In this document: piece by piece, positions 37,701 to 49,233 of the stretch
How positions within the stretch are numbered: position 1 is the first letter of the stretch
Layout of the letters: each line of letters opens with the position of its first letter
NCBI GenBank assembly: GCA_036872755.1
Contig: JAVHNS010000009.1
Location: 186,001 to 250,000, forward strand
Length of the DNA: 64,000 nt
Source of the DNA: Orbilia blumenaviensis
Taxonomy: Eukaryota; Ascomycota; Orbiliomycetes; Orbiliales; Orbiliaceae
Direction: 5' to 3'
The notes under the pieces: model-generated
Database searches by the model: none
The model's input: the letters and a program-made list of their open reading frames with translations, nothing else
What the model was told of the DNA's origin: nothing
Program-made: the position numbers and the translations under genes

Positions 37701-38791
37701 CACCAAAGAGGTCTTCGCCTAGCCATGCAAATGCATCCTGGATATGGGTCTGTATCGTACCACCCCAACCACAACAGCCGTGCGGGTTCATTGTCAGCAA
37801 CATACCGACCCACTAGTCCCGCCGCCTGGTATTATTATTATAAACCAGGCCAAAGATATCTTTGTGCTCCCAGGCCAAGTCAATTAGCACAGGAGTTCGT
37901 TGTACCAAATTTAAACTCAACAGTAAGGCCTCGAGTTTTGAGAGTCAATACATACATACAGTAATAGGCTCTCTTTTGATCATGGACCGCCCCCGAAGCT
38001 TTTCCCGGAGTATATTTTCTGGTTATACTTCCAGGCAGACATATATTTTGTATGTTGGATGCTTGACTGAGATCCGCTGCCGACATCCGGGGCTTGTTTG
38101 CACTGCAGTTGACTTTGGCTTGGCCTAACTTGGCTAGGAAGCTCGGCGGGCGTTACATAACATTATAACATTACTTACATACAGTTCCAGACTGCGGTCC
38201 ACCGGCCGTTCTTGCAAGCTTGCTTGGGACATGCAAAAGCATCCGGGTCCGCCTCTCATGATGGAGGGTGCGCCTGACCTCGTACATGCCAGTTTCTGTG
38301 TGTTGGGTGCTCCCGTACGTACAAATGGGTGTTTGCTGCGCCCTGTTGGCTCGAGAGGGTGATGTCAGGCATGGGTGTTCCCCACACCCATGGCCTTCGC
38401 CTGCGCAGGATTGGACAGTCGGAGCGAGCCACCCTGGTTTTGCCCGATCTGCGCATTCTTGCAGCCAAGAACCGGGGTGGGCCAGCGGTCAATCAGAGAG
38501 CTGGTGCACAGCGAATGTCACGAATTGAAAGAAAGTCGGCAGTGACAAAGCAAAAAGCGGGTGGATGAGAAAATCGTCTGAGAAAGATTATGAGCGGGTT
38601 GGATTTTTATGAGACCGAATATATAAGGCCGAGTGGATCGCTTCTCCATCCGATCATATTCTTCCTGTCACACCTACAATAAGACTAATCTGGAGAAGTC
38701 TAAATTATAAAATCCATCAAACATCGATATTCAGCATCTTCAGCTGGTATTTTCTTGATTCCGATCCTTCAATTCGACCCTATCGCCCAAA
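34776..38791. other. 4-kb gene-poor region ahead of stomatin
   Basis: No credible coding region. T-rich after the perilipin stop, low-complexity AAAAT repeats (36560-36583), a poly-A run (36664-36678), a GC-rich patch (38370-38480) and TATA-like sequence upstream of the stomatin start. A minus-strand open frame (36747-36478) begins MSLARMADSAARVGAFVDIN but then runs through a poly-Phe tract made by the poly-T run; I do not accept it as a gene. Nothing resembling a transposase or a tRNA was seen. Confidence 0.5.
38619..38626 (+). promoter_or_regulatory. TATA box of stomatin gene
   Basis: ATATATAA, followed at about 30 nt by a pyrimidine-rich putative TSS region (CGCTTCTCCATCC), about 165 nt before the start codon. 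This is the textbook layout for a strongly expressed fungal gene. Confidence 0.65.
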
Positions 38792-39889
38792 ATGTCCGGT
38801 ACCAACGGAAAAGTCTCTCTCAATGCCCCGGCTTCCTATACTGGAGCTCAATCCTCCACCAGGTCTGAGGCTCCGCTCGTAGACGTCCAACCGCCTCGTG
38901 TCGAAGACCTCCAACCTAGCTATGCCAAGTTGGTTCCAGCTGTTGAAGACAAGCGCGAGAACAACTGGTATGGTAGTATGAGTAAGTCTACCAAGAACAT
39001 TCCCATACACCGGTCTCTGCGATTTGCGATTTATGTGTATTAATAAAATACTTTTCTAGTCAACGGCCTCGGTGTTATCATCGGTTCTTTGGGCGCCATT
39101 CCTTGCTGCATTTGCTGCCCAAATCCATATAAGCCAGTTTCTCAGGGCAATGTCGGTCTCGTCACCAAATTCGGTCGATTCTCTCGCGCCGAGGACCCTG
39201 GTCTCGTCCGAATCAACCCTCTCTCGGAGAAACTCATCATGGTCGATGTGAAGATCCAGATCTGCGAAGTTCCCCAGCAAGTCTGTATGACAAAGGATAA
39301 TGTCACTGTTCACCTTACCAGTGTCATTTACTATCACATTATCGCCCCCCACAAAGCTGCTTTTGGTATCTCCAACGTCCGACAAGCGCTTATTGAGCGA
39401 ACCCAGACGACTCTCCGCCATGTTATCGGCGCCCGAGTTCTCCAGGATGTCATTGAACGCCGTGAAGAGGTCGCCCAAAGCATTGGTGAAATCATAGAAG
39501 AGGTCGCTGCCGGATGGGGTGTTCGCGTCGAATCCATGCTCATCAAGGACATCATTTTCTCCCGCGAGTTGCAGGACAGCTTGTCGATGGCCGCCCAGAG
39601 CAAGAGAATCGGAGAGTCTAAGATCATTGCTGCCCGTGCTGAAGTCGAATCTGCCAAGTTGATGAGACAGGCAGCCGATATTCTTAGCTCCAATGCTGCT
39701 ATGCAGATCAGATACCTCGAGGCCATGCAGCAAATCGCTAAGACTTCGGGATCCAAGGTTATTTTCTTGCCTGGTGCCAACAATGGTCCATCGGCCCTTA
39801 AGTCTGGCGATTATAACCAGGACGAAGCTGGTCCTTCTGAGGGCCCATTGAGCGAGGCTTATAAGGCGCAGATCCTTGAAAACATGTAA
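38792..39889 (+). CDS. SPFH/stomatin-like membrane protein
   Basis: Exons 38792-38981 and 39060-39889 give 339 residues. Stomatins (band 7 / prohibitin homology domain) are membrane-microdomain scaffolds. A disordered, Ser/Pro-rich N-terminus (about 60 residues) precedes a hydrophobic hairpin with Cys (LGVIIGSLGAIPCCICCPNP), a likely membrane loop with palmitoylation sites. The band 7 core is clear: GLVTKFGRFSRAEDPGLVRI, CMTKDNVTVHLTSVIYYHII, ALIERTQTTLRHVIGARVLQ, DVIERREEVAQSIGEIIEEV and WGVRVESMLIKDIIFSRELQ. The helical oligomerisation tail follows (AAQSKRIGESKIIAARAEVE). It ends YKAQILENM. Promoter has a TATA box, so high expression is likely. Slipin-2/StoA-type identity possible; I leave the symbol blank. 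Confidence 0.93.
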
Positions 39890-40621
39890 ATTGGTGCATG
39901 TTTCGTTTTAAGGCCTCATACTTGCTCGTTGACCTCCTGATGGCAAAAATCGTGCTGTCCCTACCCCGTCTTTAATTCCTATTGTTAATCACACAAGGCA
40001 CGAAACTTGGAAACACGTACTGTTCTTGTTAAACAAAAACGACCACTTGATTCCCGCTGTATGTTTTTTGGGCCATGGTGTTTTCTTTCTGCTTTTCCTT
40101 GTTCTCTAAATATGGTTTTCTCTCTTTCTGGCGTTTTACGGCGGATGTCTTGGTTATCGCCTACTTTTTCGAGGACCTTGTAATGATAAAATGATAATAT
40201 TCTTTTATGACCACCTTTTGATATTCCCATGTAGTGAATAGAATCCCTCGCTATGCATCTTGCAACATAAAGTAATGGCCGAGTAAACGAACTAAAGAAC
40301 GGTAAAAGGTTGAAACCCCCTACGAATGCGAAAACTGCGACTGCTCGTTTCGAAGAAACTGAGCCTGTACGGCAGTAGAAAACGACAGAATTTCTTTAAC
40401 GAACCATAGCCCCGCTAACGGACCCGAACGCCGAAAAGGAAGTGCCAGCCTGACGCACAATGCAATGAAAGAACAGAGTAAAGAAAGCAAAGAAGAGCCG
40501 GTAAAAGATAACGATTGCAATGAATGATAAAAAAAGAATCACCTTTCAGGTGGTACTGATCCAGATGTATTATCATCAGAGGACCGATCCAGAAAAATGA
40601 GCGAGTGAGCTCGGCCCAGAT
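39890..40621. other. convergent intergenic region
   Basis: 3' flanks of the stomatin gene and of the minus-strand 298-residue gene. No coding support and no evident repeat. Confidence 0.5.
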
Positions 40622-41518
40622 TTAACGGGGTGGGGATTCGAGGAGTCCTGCGGCAACCCTTGGAGCGCCGTTGTCTTGAACAGGACTATGAATCTCTGGG
40701 TCCACGATAATCATCGTATCAGGGTCCCACATCGTCTCGTTAAGAATAATCGACTCCTCAACATGCTGAACTAATTCGTTTTCTCCACCTTCATCATTCG
40801 TCTCCTGACCGTCGCCATTCCAACCGTCATCGTCGTCGTTTTCGAAAATCTGCGCGTCCTCGTTGATATCCTCGATATGCATGACCTGTCCGTACGATCC
40901 GCCCAAGTATGGGAAAGGCTGTGAATCCCAGAAAGTGTAGGGTTCGAAGGTTTGGATACCACCAACTGGACCTATCATTGGGGGGACCGGATCCTCATAG
41001 ATCTGGAACAACATGGATGGAGGAAGCCTGTAGGGAACGAATGGGAAGGAATCAATGGTTTCGAGCGAAACAACTTGTTGGAGAGGCCCCATATCGCGGA
41101 GCAAAGCGGCCATCGTTTCGTCTCCGGGACCGTCCGTGGAAGGGACGACATTGGATTGTTGTTGTTGTTGTTGTTGTTGCTGTGACATATTGATATTCGA
41201 AGAGAGGGAGGATAGCGATTCAGTGTCTGAAGAAGAGGAAGAAGCAGACCAATCCGGTGAACTCGGCTGAAGTGGATCCGATGAAGGTGGAACCCTGGCT
41301 CTTCGTCCTGAAAAGATTGGAGATCTGGAGGAGGTGCTCGGGCGCGATGTATTGATGTGTGGGATGGTGGAAGAAGAAGTTGAATGGGAAGTGCTTCTGA
41401 GAGGCTGCTTGCCTTTGGTGTAAAGATAAGTGGGAGGACGACGGATTCGTTTTGGGTTGAGGGTACGAGAGACGTCTCTGTTAGTGAGAAGCACCTGGGA
41501 ACTGCTGAGACGGAGCAT
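40622..41518 (-). CDS. unknown protein of 298 residues, polyQ and acidic
   Basis: One uninterrupted minus-strand frame. I do not recognise it. The N-terminal 110 residues are basic and very Ser/Thr-rich (RSTSHSTSSSTIPHINTSRP), then a poly-Gln run of 9 (41156-41182) follows SSNINMSQ. The centre is the best-ordered part: SFPFVPYRLPPSMLFQIYED, PVPPMIGPVGGIQTFEPYTF and WDSQPFPYLGGSYGQVMHIE. The rest is strongly acidic (DDDDGWNGDGQETNDEGGEN). A shorter start at the Met before the Gln run (41188) is possible and would leave only the middle and acid parts. Codon use looks typical of the neighbours. No membrane segment, no signal peptide. Probably nuclear by composition (guess). Lineage-restricted or fast-evolving. 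Confidence 0.6.
   Translation of the reverse strand: MLRLSSSQVLLTNRDVSRTLNPKRIRRPPTYLYTKGKQPLRSTSHSTSSSTIPHINTSRPSTSSRSPIFSGRRARVPPSSDPLQPSSPDWSASSSSSDTESLSSLSSNINMSQQQQQQQQQSNVVPSTDGPGDETMAALLRDMGPLQQVVSLETIDSFPFVPYRLPPSMLFQIYEDPVPPMIGPVGGIQTFEPYTFWDSQPFPYLGGSYGQVMHIEDINEDAQIFENDDDDGWNGDGQETNDEGGENELVQHVEESIILNETMWDPDTMIIVDPEIHSPVQDNGAPRVAAGLLESPPR
41156..41182 (-). repeat. polyglutamine triplet repeat in unknown gene
   Basis: Nine consecutive Gln codons (CAG then CAA), seen as GTT/TTG repeats on the plus strand. Likely length-variable among isolates. Confidence 0.85.
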
Positions 41519-42759
41519 TCTGGATTGGGTTTGTTGCGCTCTTGAAGGTATATTTATAAAGCGATTGAATAGTACCGGGCTGGTAAACCAGAATTCGGGT
41601 TCAAGCCCAAACGGAAAGGTCAGGTTTATACGAATGTGCTGGAGTATCTATATGAACTATAGGTATTTTGTGCAGACACTGACTTACTCGAGTTGGGTAC
41701 TTAAGTAGGTCAGCGCCTTGGAAGCGGAAGCAGGCATACACGGTTGCGACTGGGGGGGGGGGGGGTAATGGTACGTGGTTGGGGGTAGTCTGGGAGGCAT
41801 TGATTTCGATTTTCGATTAGGTATCATTCTATACCCGGACTCTGGTATCTATCTATCTGTTTATTCTGAGTGGCTATAGGATCGTTTCCCTATATATTTC
41901 TATCCATAGCCTGATGTAGTTACCTACTTAAGTACTTACCTTTTATATGACCAATGTATTTTGCACAAACCTAAGTAGATTAAGTATTCATAGCGTCTAT
42001 AACAGTACGTAATAACCATCCTTTAAAATTTTAAGTCTTGCTACCTAGTCAGGGAGGTATCTACCTACCTGGGTAGCAGGAAGTTATAATATCAGGTTGA
42101 AAGAGCAAGTCAAGAGGCATTTGAGTATATGGGTGGTTTCCACGTGTTGTATTGTCCGAGCAGCCTGGTTTGGAGCGTGTTGTCTGCGTGGTAGATATCC
42201 CAAGTAGGAAAACACTAGCCACACAATGTGGCCGTTACACGTGGCTGGTGAAATTTCGACGGCTGCGACGGCTGCGGCGACTGCTTTTGCATTGCGAGTT
42301 ATTGTCAGATTCTACTCAACATCTTCTACGCACAGCTATACTGTGTTTTGTCTTGCACTATGATGTCTTGCGGATATGAATATTAAAACTTCTCAGTTTC
42401 CTGCAGGAACCTCTTTCTATTCTGCAGGCAGGGGACTGGCATTGGGAGTGGCGCGCGTATCCACAGAAGAAAGCACAACAATAAACAAAACAACATCTGT
42501 AGCAGCCCACCATCCCCATCATTATCATCACCACAACACTACCGCTACCGCTGCCGCTGCCATCACCACCACCGCTGCTGCCGCCGCCGCCGTTATTGTC
42601 GTCGCTTGCTATAAATACCTACATAACATACTCAAGATTGCCCAAAATCCCACCTGATGATGCGAGCGCTGGCTGTTGTTATGGGCACCTAGGAAGCACT
42701 CCATTACTACAACCCGCTAGTGTTCCGACAGCTGCCCGGATGGGCGCAAGCGGTGGTCC
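41519..42759. promoter_or_regulatory. divergent promoter region (unknown gene / Sfi1)
   Basis: Between divergent starts. G(14) at 41752-41765, TACCTACTTAAGTACTTACC palindromic stretch near 41921-41940, and a triplet-rich block (CCGCTACCGCTGCCGCTGCC and CGCCGCCGCCG) at 42541-42600. Small open frames here (42152-42657) are products of the triplet repeats and are not supported. A T-arm-like hairpin at 41597-41608 was considered and rejected as tRNA. Confidence 0.5.
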
Positions 42760-45700
42760 ATGCCTCCCGACCACCAGACCCAACTCTTCGGTGTTCAAAG
42801 ACCGCTTTCTACGCGTGTTCACCTCTCACACAAAGGTATGCTATATACCTCGTCGTCGTCGTCGTCGTCTTGCCAAACCCGCTGTGTCCTGTGCATCTGA
42901 CACTCGCCCTTGCTGTGTGTAGAAATCCAACTTCTTCGTGAAATTGTAACCTACGCCTCTGTTATACCCGAAACTACTCCTTGGAACGCGCTCTTCCATG
43001 CCTACGATGTCATTCTCCGGAAGAAAGGAATTGATGCCGCTCTGGATGATAGATGTTTCCGTTTTCTTATGCGACTCGCTGAAGTCCAGGGCACATCCTG
43101 GTACGACAGATACGCTACTTTACTCTCCGTATGCGAATTGCCGCTGGTGCCACTTTCTACCGAAATTATTCTAACATTGGGGGTCTCTAGATGTGGCGGT
43201 ATGACGTCCCTCCGAAAACTATACTCTCCCCGATGAACGACCCAATATCTTATTCTTCGGGCCAAATCTCGACGCATGTTGGCCCGTTCACCATTACATT
43301 CAAAGGAAGTCGCAAAACAAACCCTTATGGAGAAGGCATGAAACCACTCCCTAGTCCTCGAGTCCGGGATTTGGACGATGACGACGATGACGATGATTAC
43401 GATGATGATTACGACCATTCTGATGAGGAAGACTATTCTGAAGATGATTCTGAAGATGAGGAAGTCCCAGCGCCTAGAAAGACAGAGCCTGGAAAAGGAA
43501 ATGTCCGAGTCAATGATGGTAGAAACAGCCCTCATCCGGGCCTGATTCAACGCAAGAAGCTCCCACCCAGCGAAGTGGAGAGGCGCAAACGGGAGGAGCT
43601 TGAAAAAATGAAAGCGGAGTTTGCATTTCCAACATCGCTCTTCGAAACAACCTCAGAGGTCGGGCTACGCCCTGCTGATGAAATGGAGACCGCCCTTACT
43701 CGGGCGTCTTTCTTGAACCAGGAGGATCTCGAAGATCAGAATGATGCGAAGGAAGTCCCCGAACAGACAGAATATATTCCGCCGATTAGGGACAAGGCGG
43801 GGTTGATTGCAGCAGCAGAGAAAGCGGTTGCTAGGTTCAACAATCGTCAGATAGCCTTTGCCGGGGAAATTTTGAGGCATTGGCGGATGCGCGCGTATAA
43901 GGCCGTCGATTATCGCCAGTTGCAGTGGGACTTGGCCTGTTGTAAGGATCAACGGGTTCTCGCATCCCAAGTTCTTGACGTATGGCGGACAGGTGTCTAT
44001 TGGAAATCTCTTGAAAGGAGGGTCACAATACGGCGTCAGCGAGCCATACTCTCGAGATGCATCGAAATCTGGAGGACGAAGGCCTTGGTTAAAGCTCAGC
44101 GCAAAGCCGTTATTGATCGTAACATGTTGATGCGCAAGTTTTTCAGGGCATGGAAAGCACATTCACAATCTACCGCGGAGAAAATCCGTCAGTTTCAGCT
44201 AGCTAATTCTATTCGGAAATGGCGGCAGCGCCTTGCCCAGAGTCAGGCGATGGAAGAAATTGCTCGACGGCGGTACGATAGTGATCTCAAATTCCGAGCG
44301 TACTGGACGCTGTTCTATGGGTACTGCAATATAAGAGCCCCGCAGTTAAATGAACTCCGCCTGAAAAAGTTTGCTGTTCAGCAAATACGACGTCGAATTG
44401 AGACACTGAAGGAAAACGAAAAAATCGCTGACGATCTATACTGCTTTACGCTTCTGAATAAATATTTTGGCATGTGGCGCGGCGACCTCGCGTGGACCCG
44501 AGATATTGCAGCAAAGGCCGACGAGGAGCGACGGTACATGCTTCTTTATAAGGGCGTTCTTACTTGGAGGCGCGAAGCGAGGTATGCCCCCCTGGTCCGT
44601 CAGCAGCAGGACAACCACGATGTTAATCAAGCTACTGCCTTGGTTGCACTGTGGAGGAACCGTTTACGGCAGATTAAGGCCGCAGACCATGTCAACAAAA
44701 TCAACGTGCTTAAAACAATGTTCCGTTCTTGGAGGCTTAAGCTGAGACTGAAAGAACACGGGAACTATGTCAAGTCTCTGTACTTGAGTGCTTGGTTTGA
44801 CCGATATAGTGCGGCGTTAGCGGATCGCTGCTACCAATACCATCTGTGGAGGCGGTGGCTGCAGGGATGGCGGGACCGTTTACAGTCCGTGAGGGATTGG
44901 GAAGCTGTCGCAGACGATTTTGTGGACACGGGGATCCATAGCAAACTTAAGCTGGCGGGTGTTCAGGCGCTTCGCATAAGGCTTTCAAGAATGCAGGAGT
45001 TGGAAGCTAAGGCCGATGATTTCCGGAGGAGGCGGCTGCTCACTGCGGCGCTCGGGAGCTTTGTGCTGAAGAAGGAAAAGGTCGACCAGATGAATGCAAT
45101 ATCTGCATCCGCTGCTTACTTCCTTGGTGCGAAGAAGTTGGTAAAAGTTTGGCAGCAAACGATGGAAAAGCATAAGCGGCAACATCGGAAAGATGCCTAT
45201 AACCAAATTGTTCGCAACCGGGCACTTCGAATCAGGGCGCAGGCCTTCAACGCTTTACTCACAAGGCATGAGTCCATTGCAGCTATGAATGTCACAGCCC
45301 ATGATTTTTTCGAGTCGGGTTGTAAGGTTCAGGTCGGAAACGTGCTTGTTGAGTGGAAGGAGCAGATGCGGGATATACAGGAACTCCGGTCCCTTGCTAC
45401 AGAGCTTCGACAGAGCCATTTGATGGCGTTTGGACTACAGGCGATGGCTAAGAAACTTCAGTCTGTTCGTAACCTGTACCATCTTGCGGAAACCTATAAT
45501 GAGATTTCTCGGAAAGATAGACTGGCTGGCACGTTCAAAAAACTGAAGAATGCGCAATTTCACCGGAACCTCGAGTCCTTTAGGGCCGACAAATTCCGGG
45601 AGCGAGCGGAGTTGAATCGTCGGAAAACAATAATCCGGAATTGGTACTGGGCGGCCCGGGAAAGAATTGATCACCGGAATATCGACGACCAATTGAATCG

Positions 45701-46325
45701 AGAGATATTCCTAGAAGAAGAGAGGCAAACTGAGGAACGTCGGCAGATGGAAGCAGCGGAGGACCAGCTTGCCCGGGAACAGCGTATTCATAGCCGACGA
45801 CGGGATTATGGACGATCAGAAGTAGGGGAGAGGTCTATGCTTGGTCCCGAAGGCCTTAGCATGCTAGATGTTAGCCAATGGGTAAATTCCAATTCAGCGG
45901 CCGCTAGCCAGCAGCCACCGAGCACCGTAACTCGAATACCTCAAACTCCTAGTGCGAGAGCGGCTCGAGCACGGGCTTTACTGGAATCGCGAAATACAGC
46001 AGCTCCCATCTCAAGGCTAAAGCTTGTCTCAACCACGCCGGTGGCATCACCGTCACGCAAGTTTTCGAAGAGCATCGCACCTTTCCGGCGCAGCATGCTA
46101 GGAAGACCTGCTGATCTGCGCTTCACGCAATCACTTAGTAGTAGGTTGCGACAAGAGATCAAGGAACTTGACGAAGAGGACGAGCCTTCCATGGCGTTTT
46201 TAAAGAGAATCGATTGGGATGAGAACGAGCAGCTGCCAAATGTTTATGAAACCGACGATTCACACCTAAAAATGAGCGGTGGCAGCACCACAGCAGTTGC
46301 AACCCACGATTCACCAGGGCGGTAA
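42760..46325 (+). CDS. SFI1: Sfi1 spindle pole body centrin-binding protein
   Basis: Exons 42760-42835, 42923-43128 and 43191-46325 give 1138 residues. Sfi1 forms long rods coated by centrin (Cdc31) and sets spindle pole body duplication. The hidden first exon gives MPPDHQTQLFGVQRPL and splices (phase 1) to KEIQLLREIVTYASVIPE; this N-terminal helical part (ALFHAYDVILRKKGIDAALD) precedes an acidic run (DDDDDDDYDDDYDHSDEEDY). The main body has many regularly spaced Trp repeats of about 30 residues: ILRHWRMRAYKAV, VLDVWRTGVYWKSL, CIEIWRTKALVKAQ, FFRAWKAHSQ, WRQRLAQSQ, MWRGDLAWTR and so on to about residue 880. A Ser/Arg-rich tail with proline motifs (RIPQTPSARAARARALLES) could be a kinase target. 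The last exon alone would be a long open frame, so earlier exons are easily missed. Confidence 0.93.
43375..43450 (+). repeat. Asp/Glu-coding GAT/GAC/GAA microsatellite in Sfi1
   Basis: A (GAY)n-like array coding poly-Asp interspersed with Tyr and Glu, between the N-terminal helices and the Trp repeats. Confidence 0.8.
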
Positions 46326-46759
46326 CCTCGGCTACCCTTTTCTCCTAGCCCTCTATGTAGGTTTATATACTTGATCCTCGATTTCCTTGTCATTTTCTCA
46401 CACCTGTATTTTGCTATTTCGATTCGCGTTTTAGCGGGAGTTCTTTGGGGTGCCCTTGGTGATTGTGAGTGTTTCCGTTTTGTTGGGATTCTGTGGGAGT
46501 TAGTTTAACGTCGATTATGTTTGAACGAGCTGGACTTCTCGCGATGTCCACGGCGAGTCCACTATTTGTATTTGTACCTAACCTGTATCATATCGAACGT
46601 GAAAGGTTTTCATTTTTTTTATTATGCACTGAATTACAGACGCGAAATAACAGATAACCCACTACCATTCGAAACCCCATAAGTACGCCGAGTATGTATC
46701 AATGCAGCTTTGATCTCCACAAACGCCCAGCCCCGGATTCTATGATAAGGGTGCCTGAT
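46326..46759. other. convergent intergenic region
   Basis: 434 nt between the convergent Sfi1 and JmjC stops, T-rich. No further features seen. Confidence 0.55.
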
Positions 46760-49233
46760 TCAACCGATGATAATGACCTCACCTTGCTTGCCTCCCTTCT
46801 CCTTCCCCTTTGGTGATGCTGTGGTCAAGACATCGCCGCCACTGTGTGTACCTTTAGGGGGACTTATTTCCATAAGTTCGTCCTCTTCATCTTTCTTCGA
46901 TCCCAAAACAGTCTCCTCAACATTCGACTCAGCGGTGTTGGCCTTTTTCTTCGTGAGTGTCTCCTGACCCGCATCTTCAGTCGCAGTGACTCCCTTCTCC
47001 GTATTTTTCGGTTCATCAGAGCCAGCTGCCCACAGCTTCTCCCTAACAGACTCATAGTAATACATCAAGCATTTCCATAATTGCAAGACGTCCTCTTTCT
47101 TAACCCGACTCATCTTCTTCGATTCCCTACCCTTCTTAGTAGCCAAGGCAGCTGGACTATTTGCCCTCTCCGCGATGCCGCGGTTTTCTTGGATCAAATA
47201 TTCGCAAACCTCTACGTTCTCTGGACTCAAGAAGTCTACAGCCACTTTAATACAATCCTTGACGTTTCTGACCTGATGTGCGCACCCTGCAGGAATCATG
47301 ACAGCATCACCGGGACGTTGGAGGACTCTATACGATTGTACGTTGTACTTTTTGTACAGGGCTTCCAAGTCTTCTGGAGCCAGATAATATGCTTGACTGT
47401 GCAGTGGGTCAATTGATTGATTGGGGTACTGTGTGTCGAGGTAGTCGCGGATGTGTTTTGTGGCTCCGATTGGGAATATATCCCAGATAGCGCCGGGGGC
47501 GTCGATATCGTCATCAGCGGATATTGCATACATCATGAAATTGATGGCGTCGGTGATATCACGGTGAAGGTTTGTGGTACCGCCGATTCGGCCGTCCATC
47601 TGGACTGTGGCGGGGAATGCATTGTACATTTTCGGACCTAGGTCGGGTTTGTTGAAGCCCTTTGGGAATCTGCTGGTGAGGTTGTAGATGCCATCGTGTC
47701 TGATATGCTTCACAACTGCCTCTGGAAGAGCGTTTTCGAAGTCAATCATGAGGTCTGGGAAGACGTCAGCAAAGTCGTCGGCTGGTGGCCAGTCTTTCAA
47801 TTTCAATGCGTCGCCGGTGAAGCTGCCAGAAAGAGTCCCCTTGGGGTTTGCCGTTCCATTGCCGTGGGGTTTTCCGAATTGCTCGAAGAATCTTGCGACC
47901 TTGGCTTTGTGTTCCTGGAATGGAGGACATGTTTGCACCAGGACACAGTCTTCGTGGCCGTGGTTGTTGATAAAGTACGTTGGGTCCCAAGGGAGCTTGA
48001 ATCTATCAAGACAGTCCTTTATAATGATTGGGTGACCATGCATACTCCAGATATCTCTGAAAATCTGTTCTTCAAACCTCGACGCCTTGTATTCGTAGAC
48101 AGGTGCAAACATCGCATCGCGGAGTGTTCGCGCGGGATAGTTATCACGGCCAAGACCTTCGACAGCCGTCGGTGATGGTCCCGTAGGCTTTGTCTTAAGC
48201 ATATACAGCTCCAGTTCATCTATGACCGTTTTGAGTTCTCCCTCGCAAGCTCTAACCACAACCAACAACTGTTCTTTCGTATGCATCTTGGTACGGGAAC
48301 AGGTTTCGAATCGTATGTTTCCATTTTCAGTCCAGTCGTCGTAACAGTCGGGGCAGTACTCTCGTCCGCAGAGGTGGCACATATAGCTTGTGATAAACAG
48401 GGTGGTTGCGCAGGAATCGCATAAGCTTCGTTGAGCTGGGTCCTCAGCGATTCGGATTAGAGGGTGCTTTGCCTGCTCTTCGTGCTTCAGCTCTCGTTTT
48501 AAAGCCCGACAGAGTGCCGGGGTAATCTTCGACATGATGTACTCGTCCTCGACCGTCCGAGCTTTCAGAGAGCTACTCAGTGGGGTGGAGGTGGAGAAGA
48601 TGCAGTCTGTACTCTTAGTTGAGGCTGCATGTGCCTTCCTGTCCCCGACGAGAGCGTAATTGCCATAGTCCAGACCGGCGGGTAGCTCTGGGTGGTCATT
48701 ATGCTTGCGCTTCTTGCTTTTGGCGGTGCCTGTCTTGAGTTGTTCTGAAGTCTTGTCAATTAGGACTTCATCGGTTGGATTGATGAGCTTGAAGGCTCGA
48801 TAGCCTGCGAAACGACAGCCTCCAGAATCAACGCGTCGTTCAATACAGCTTTGACCTATAGTTTTTTTTATATATCAAAGGCTTTGTTAGTTGCTGTTCT
48901 CTACTATTTACGATATATATCTATATTAACGTATGCAGCTGTGTACTTACATTGAATATTAACTCCTTCATTCTTTTTTAGTGACTGGCATGTCTTCATT
49001 TGGATAAACTTATGGTCTGGAGTTGCCACTATCGGTGCTGAGGGGACCAAAGGGACCAAAGGCCCGGAATTCGAAGCGACAACACGGTCATCATTGACTT
49101 CGTCCCCGGACATGCCTGGATCGATATCACCTGAGGGAGTCTGCTCGGACATACCCCTCTTAAACCGTTTTGAGGCCCGTCCTTCGGACATTTGGACGGT
49201 ATCGTCGGCTTTATTCGCCTTAGAGCCCGCCAT
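46760..49233 (-). CDS. JmjC domain histone demethylase with Cys-rich zinc region
   Basis: Minus-strand exons 49233-48951 and 48855-46760 give 792 residues. JmjC enzymes demethylate lysines with Fe(II) and 2-oxoglutarate. The splice restores NIQCQSCIERRVDSGGCRF, a Cys motif, then a basic nuclear-type stretch (KSKKRKHND). A second Cys-rich zone (LCDSCATTLFITSYMCHLCG, REYCPDCYDDW) around residues 240-270 resembles the zinc finger of KDM3/JMJD1-type proteins. The JmjC core shows the Fe ligands: LHRDI (His525, Asp527) and GCAHQVRN (His621). Conserved context: DGIYNLTSRFP, GPKMYNAFPATVQM, RVLQRPGDAVMIPAG and VAVDFLSPENV. The C-terminal 200 residues are charged and less ordered. Closest in layout to the KDM3 (H3K9) class; substrate is inference. 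Confidence 0.9.

Noticed and set aside
39056..39733. 225-codon minus-strand frame antisense to the stomatin exon 2
   Set aside because: Shadow of a highly conserved SPFH domain read on the other strand.
41575..41615. tRNA-like T-arm (GGGTTCAAGCCC at 41597-41608)
   Set aside because: No matching acceptor stem or D-arm at the expected distance upstream; the anticodon-like stem has the wrong loop size.
42152..42657. Open frames with poly-Ala/poly-Thr translation upstream of Sfi1
   Set aside because: Produced by the CCN/GCN triplet arrays; no homology and no plausible splice to Sfi1.
43665..44162. 165-codon minus-strand frame antisense to Sfi1
   Set aside because: Overlaps the Trp repeats of the sense gene and has no start-site or motif support.
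47696..48175. 159-codon plus-strand frame in the JmjC exon
   Set aside because: Antisense to the conserved region; composition is that of reverse-complemented coding DNA.
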